Part shown: positions 14,184 through 14,293 of the stretch, piece after piece | Layout: every line of letters begins with the position of its first letter | Numbering within the stretch: position 1 is the first letter of the stretch | From: a bacterium | Lineage (GTDB): Bacteria; Patescibacteriota; Microgenomatia; UBA1400; PJMF01 | Reading direction: 5' to 3' | Assembly (NCBI GenBank): GCA_017431585.1 | Contig: JAFRKU010000044.1 | Location: 1 to 14,293, forward strand | DNA: 14,293 nucleotides | The notes under the pieces: generated by a model | Databases searched by the model: none | What the model was told of the DNA's origin: nothing | Seen by the model: the letters and a program-made list of their open reading frames with translations, nothing else | Translations under genes and position numbers: made by a program

Positions 14184-14254
14184 CCCCGCATTGCCACATC
14201 TTGCTGCGAGTTCGCAGCCAGATGTGGCGGCAGTGGGATGCGGGACAGTTTTTT
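14184..14254 (+). terminator. Compound hairpin terminator with T6 run after the ABC operon
   Basis: An outer stem CCCGCAT (14185-14191) pairs with ATGCGGG (14238-14244). An inner hairpin has GCCACATCT (14193-14201) with AGATGTGGC (14220-14228), one mismatch, then GCTGCGA (14203-14209) with TCGCAGC (14212-14218). Six T's follow at 14249-14254. It begins 3 nt after the stop codon of the ATPase gene. The 3' arm of the inner hairpin is the repeat shared with the ligase gene. Confidence 0.75.
14201..14227. repeat. Second copy of the 27-nt repeat found in the ligase gene
   Basis: 26 of 27 bases match 11334-11360. Here it forms most of the inner terminator hairpin, with a complementary 5' arm that the ligase copy lacks. 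Confidence 0.85.
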
Positions 14255-14276
14255 GCCGGTGAGAGCGATGGGTTTG

Positions 14277-14287
14277 TGTGATATAAT
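14277..14287 (+). promoter_or_regulatory. TGTGATATAAT promoter at the right edge
   Basis: Same 11-mer as the ABC operon promoter. TATAAT ends at 14287 and the window ends 6 nt later, exactly the TATAAT-to-ATG spacing seen at 4602/4609 and 12623/12630. It probably drives a plus-strand gene starting at or within a few bases of 14294. Confidence 0.65.
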
Positions 14288-14293
14288 ACGAGC

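Noticed and set aside
1..14293. CRISPR arrays, tRNA or rRNA genes, insertion sequences, phage genes, restriction or toxin systems
   Set aside because: Looked for by eye on both strands; no regular spacer repeats, no tRNA-like T-arm, no transposase or defence-family motifs.

Overview
The window most likely comes from a small-genome bacterium of the Candidate Phyla Radiation (Patescibacteria), with Saccharibacteria (TM7) my best guess. Reasons: a FISUMP-domain secreted protein of the type often seen in that group, an ATP-dependent DNA ligase with archaeal-type motifs, a coiled-coil/SpoIID peptidoglycan enzyme in a genome stretch with no sporulation genes, very compact operons, and a repeated TGTGATATAAT extended -10 promoter placed so close to start codons that the mRNAs should be leaderless. 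The genus cannot be fixed from sequence reading alone. UGA is used as stop throughout, which argues against Absconditabacteria and Gracilibacteria.

Layout. 1-101: two tandem hairpins, no gene. 102-1466 (-): secreted, Cys-rich FISUMP protein. 1467-1992: about 525 bp without a convincing protein gene, but with an extended -10 promoter facing left and a roughly 240-nt stretch whose 5' and 3' ends are complementary in nested blocks (candidate structured RNA, with an alternative reading as a leaderless 17-codon ORF). 1993-4525 (-): secD-secF-small membrane protein operon with 4-nt overlaps. 4609-6336 (+): exported coiled-coil plus SpoIID/LytB protein, divergent from secD. 6337-6457: convergent intergenic region with two strong inverted repeats. 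6458-9452 (-): enolase-like gene followed by gpmI (phosphoglycerate mutase). 9453-9544: enolase promoter plus two tandem copies of an 18-bp unit that also occurs downstream of gpmI. 9545-12555 (-): ATP-dependent DNA ligase followed by a GT4 glycosyltransferase, overlapping by 4 nt. 12630-14181 (+): ABC permease and ATPase of the polysaccharide/teichoic-acid export type (Wzm/Wzt, TagG/TagH), divergent from the ligase. 14182-14293: hairpin terminator with a T6 run, then a further TGTGATATAAT promoter that ends 6 nt before the window edge.

How the parts relate. Most of the content is cell envelope: Sec-dependent export (SecDF), secreted and wall-acting proteins (FISUMP, SpoIID) that would be its clients, a GT4 sugar transferase, and an ABC exporter for a lipid-linked glycan. 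The gpmI/enolase pair is lower glycolysis, and the ligase is replication or repair. The most unusual gene is the enolase homologue: it keeps the fold-defining and several metal or substrate residues but lacks the canonical proton-shuttle Glu, the phosphate-side His and the normal S-loop, although its gpmI partner has every catalytic residue. The most general pattern is a two-mode expression layout: promoter-proximal genes look leaderless (no Shine-Dalgarno), while internal operon genes carry a Shine-Dalgarno motif and overlap or abut their neighbour.
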